From: Artocarpus heterophyllus
Taxonomy: Eukaryota > Streptophyta > Magnoliopsida > Rosales > Moraceae
Direction of reading: 5' to 3'
Assembly (NCBI GenBank): GCA_025403435.1
Contig: CM046353.1
Coordinates: 17,137,875 to 17,201,874, forward strand
Length of the DNA stretch: 64,000 bases
Position 1 is the first letter of the stretch. Every line of letters begins with the position of its first letter. A program made the translations under genes and the position numbers. The notes beneath the pieces are model-generated. The model saw only the letters and a program-made list of their open reading frames with translations, did not search any database and had not been told where the DNA came from. Shown here one piece after another: positions 60,850 through 64,000 of this stretch.

Positions 60850-63467
60850 TTGCTACTTATATGCTTGAGTCTTCAATTTATGGCATGTAGACTAGGTCAT
60901 GTTAATTATGATACTTTGCGTAGACTAATTAACCTAGATCACATACCCATATTTAATATTGATCCTAAACATAAGAGTGAAATTTGTGTAGAGGCAAAAC
61001 TAACAAGATTTTCATTCCAAACGATTGAGAGAAATACTAAGCCATTTAATTTGATACATAGCGATGTTTGTGACTTAAGATTTTTTCAAACTAGAGGTGG
61101 GAATAAATATTTTGTCACATTCATAGATGATAGCACAAAATATTGCTATGTATATTTGCTTAAAAGCAAAGATGAAGTTATAGAGAAATTTTCTCTCTAG
61201 AAGCAAGAAGTTGAAAACCAACTCAATAAGAAAATTAAGATGGTAAGAAGTGATCGTGGTGGTGAATATGTAGAACCATTTAGTGAATTTTGTGCACAAC
61301 ATGGTATTATTCACGAGGTTACACCACCTTATTCATCTCAGTCAAATGGTGCGGCTGAACACAAGAATCGTACCTTAAAAGGATATGATGAATGCGATGC
61401 TGATAAGTTCTGGATTGCCACAGAATATGTAGGGGGAAGCCATTTTGTTGGCTAATTTCCTTTTAAATAAGGTACCCTGGAAGAAAAAAAATAAGACTCC
61501 TTATGAATTGTGGAAAGGTAGAAAGCCTTCCTACAAATAGTTGAAAGTGTGGGGGTGTCTTGCAAAGGTAATGGTACCTACACCAAAGAAGATGAGAATA
61601 GGTCCTAAAATGGTTGATTAAATCTTTATTGGTTATGCCTACAATAGTAGTGCATATCTGTTCCTTGTATGAATCTAAAAACCCTGAGATTCATAAGAAT
61701 GCGATAATAGAATCTAGGAATGCATCGTTTTTTGAACATGTATTTCTTTGTAAATCAAAAGTGGATGGTCCAAGTTCGTCTAAACGAGCATTTGAGACTA
61801 TTGAAGAGAATAGTTAGGATCACTTAGAAGTTGAAACCGAAAAAGAAGAGAGAGAGCCTAGATGAAGCAAAAGGGCAAGGATAGAAAAGTCATTTAGACT
61901 AGATTTTATAACCTATATGCTGAGGCTAAACCTCAAACATTTAAAGAAGCTGTAAGCTCATCTGAGGGTCCTTTATGGAAAGAAGCCATAAAGAGTGAAA
62001 TTAATTACATCATACGAAATCATACTTGTGAATTAGTGGACCTTCCTCTAGGAAGTAAACTACTAGGTTCTAAGTGGATTTTCAAACAAAAAATGAAAGC
62101 AGATGGAACAATTGACAAGTATAAGGCTAGACTTGTTATAAAAGATTATAGAAAAAACATGAAAGCCTTGATTATTTTGATACTTATTCTCCTGTGACGA
62201 GAATAACCTCCATTAGAATGATTTTGGCAATTGTCACTTTACGGAATCTTGAAGTAATTAGATGGATATAAAGATTGCTTTTCTTAATGGAGACCTTAAA
62301 GAGGAAATATATATGAAACAACCTGAGGGTTGTATTGCTCTAGGACAAGAAATCTACAAATTGGTGAAGTCTTTGTATGGACTTAAATAAGCACCAAAGC
62401 AATGGCATGAGAAATTTAACAGTGTCATGATGTCAAATGGTTTCAAAATTACTGAGTGTGACAAGTGTGTTTATGTCAAAAGTATAGACGATGGATATGT
62501 CATTCTTTTTCTATATGTAGATGACATGCTAATCGTGGGTAGCAATGATCGGATGATCAAATCTACTAAAGACATATTGAACTCTAGGTTCGACATGAAA
62601 GACATGGGACCTGCTGATATGATTTTGGGAATCAAAATCAAAAGGTCACCTGATGTACTCATCTTGAGTTAGTCACACTATGTGGACAAGATATTTGAAA
62701 AATTTAGTTAAAATGACACTGGCGTGGCCAGAGCACCTATTGATATTAGTCAACATCTGTCCAAAAATAGAGGAGAAAGTATATCTCTTATGGAATATGC
62801 TAGAGTGATAAGCAGTTTAATGTACTTAATGAGTTGTACAAGACCAGATATTGGCTATGTTGTGAATAGTCTAAGTAGATTTATGAGTAATCCAGGAGAT
62901 GACCACTGGAAAGCGATTGTTAGAGTACTTAGGTACTTACGATATAGTCATGATTACAAGCTACACTATACAAGAGATCTTGTTGTTCTTGCAGGATATT
63001 TTGATGCAAGTTGGATATCTGATATACAATATTCTAAAGCTACAAGTGTGTATGTATTCACTTTGGGAGGCACTGTAGTTTCATGAAAGTCCTCAAAGTA
63101 GAGGGTAATAATCAGATCTACTATAGAATTTGAATTTATAGCCTTCGATAAAAGCGGTGAAGAGGCTGAATGGCTAAGGCATTTCTTGGAGGATATTCTT
63201 AAATGGCCTAAACTTGTGCCTACAATATGTATACATTGTGATAATCAATCTGTTATTGGCAGAGCACAGAATGTGCTATACAACGGTAAGTCAAAACATA
63301 TACGTCGTCAACATAATACCTTTAGACAAATGATCTTGAATGGAGTTATGACAATATACTATGTAAGGTCTAAAGAGAATATTGCGGATCCAATAATCAA
63401 AGGATTGAATAGAGGCATAGTTAAGAAAACATCAAAAGGAATGAGACTTAAGCCCATGAATGAATAG
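60850..63467 (+). pseudogene. Copia B integrase, RT and RNase H, broken
   Basis: Integrase: FNLIHSDVCDL, TFIDDSTKYCYVYLL, MVRSDRGGEY and SNGAAEHKNRT (60870-61390). RT: SKWIFKQKMKADGTID, AFLNGDLKEEIYM, SLYGLK-stop, LFLYVDDMLIVG (62050-62680). RNase [41 protein letters not shown] (62990-63467). Frameshifts near 62150 and 62260 and several stops interrupt it. Confidence 0.85.
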
Positions 63468-64000
63468 ATAAAAACAATGGAAACCCAACCTTGTTGATTG
63501 GAGATCCCAAGATCTAGGTTCAATGGGATAACTAAACTGGATAGACCAAGTAGGATCACCGTGGGGGTTACCCCAACCCATTCCTATAATAAAAATAGTG
63601 ATACCGGTAGGGAAAGGTTAAACAGTTTGCTTATGATTCTTATGCATCGAATACGATGGGAATTCGAGCAGAGTAATGCAAATTACTCTTAAAGTAAGAA
63701 ATCATCTATGTGAGAGAGAAGTGGGGCCATTTCAACGGAGAATTGCTAGGGCTCAATTTTTTAGAAACTCTTGCAAGACCAGGGAGATGTTCATGGCCAA
63801 AATAGACATCGCCATGAGAACTAAAACTGTGTTAGGAAAATATCTATGTGAGGTGTGTTATCGTTTACACAAACGGAAAAAAAGTTCAGAACATCGCTTC
63901 TACTAGTCAGCCAGTAAAGTAAACATACTTTAACAAGGGAAGGTTCAAGGGTTAACACCTACCTATCCTATTTAGGTATTAACCATAGAACTCTATCACC
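63468..64000 (+). other. 3' region of Copia element B, running off the window
   Basis: Sequence such as GATTGGAGATCCCAAGATCT after the RNase H stop is typical of the untranslated tail of this Copia type. No LTR start was recognised before the window ends. Confidence 0.4.

Larger units (their letters stand above)
59501..63467 (+). mobile_element. Decayed Copia element B, LTRs not seen
   Basis: Copia order again: gag (MGDNVNVVPTENVP from 59501), protease, integrase, RT, RNase H ending at GLNRGIVKKTSKGM. The sequence differs clearly from element A, so it is a different family. No LTR is visible on the left; the right LTR would lie beyond the window. Multiple stops and frameshifts make it non-functional. 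Confidence 0.87.

Noticed and set aside
1..64000. CRISPR array, operon or bacterial-type defence system
   Set aside because: No regularly spaced repeats with unique spacers or clustered prokaryotic genes; every real gene has plant introns or belongs to a plant retroelement.

Overview
This is a eudicot nuclear genome segment. It is AT-rich and gene-poor, with GT-AG introns, a miR160 target site, plastid-type leader peptides, and plant Copia, LINE, SINE and hAT-type elements. I cannot name the species. No part of the window looks organellar or bacterial.

Three host genes are readable. (1) An auxin response factor of the miR160-regulated ARF10/16 class (15711-17945, +) has intact B3 and ARF domains, but its C-terminal PB1 domain is cut short; a fragment of the missing exon lies just downstream. 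(2) A plastid-type phospho-sugar mutase of the phosphoglucomutase/phosphoglucosamine mutase superfamily (38292-44279, +) has 18 coding exons that join to 619 codons with every phase consistent. (3) A GNAT-family acetyltransferase with a plastid-type leader (47204-45447, -) has three exons and 283 codons. Genes 2 and 3 are tail to tail.

The rest is mostly mobile DNA. From the left: a Gypsy-type solo LTR (903-3034, TSD TTAAT); AT-rich intergenic DNA with MITE-like pieces and microsatellites; then, after the ARF gene, a nest in which a degenerate Copia-type solo LTR (about 22.6-33.5 kb) carries a complete young LTR element (24081-32291) and a 590-bp hAT MITE (32687-33276, TSD GTTGGAAG). Beyond the mutase and GNAT genes lie an antisense LINE relic (47513 to about 48.7 kb), a decayed Copia element with both LTRs (about 49.49-58.63 kb), and a second decayed Copia element (59.5-63.5 kb) that leaves the window.

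The most unusual object is the element at 24081-32291. It has two 1975-bp LTRs at a constant 6236-bp offset, TSD AATGT, a tRNA-Met-type primer site and a polypurine tract, but no recognisable gag, protease, reverse transcriptase or integrase. Its 4.26-kb interior instead encodes an unrecognised basic 173-aa protein with a CX2CX4CX3C cluster and an intronless, uninterrupted 216-aa LONELY GUY (LOG)-like cytokinin-activating enzyme homologue. The LOG-like protein keeps PGGxGTxEE but has lost the usual His/Arg-bearing segment before it. A non-autonomous retroelement that carries a plant-hormone gene is the best candidate here for something undescribed. Exon models were built by eye from splice sites, phase and family resemblance; nothing was searched or computed.
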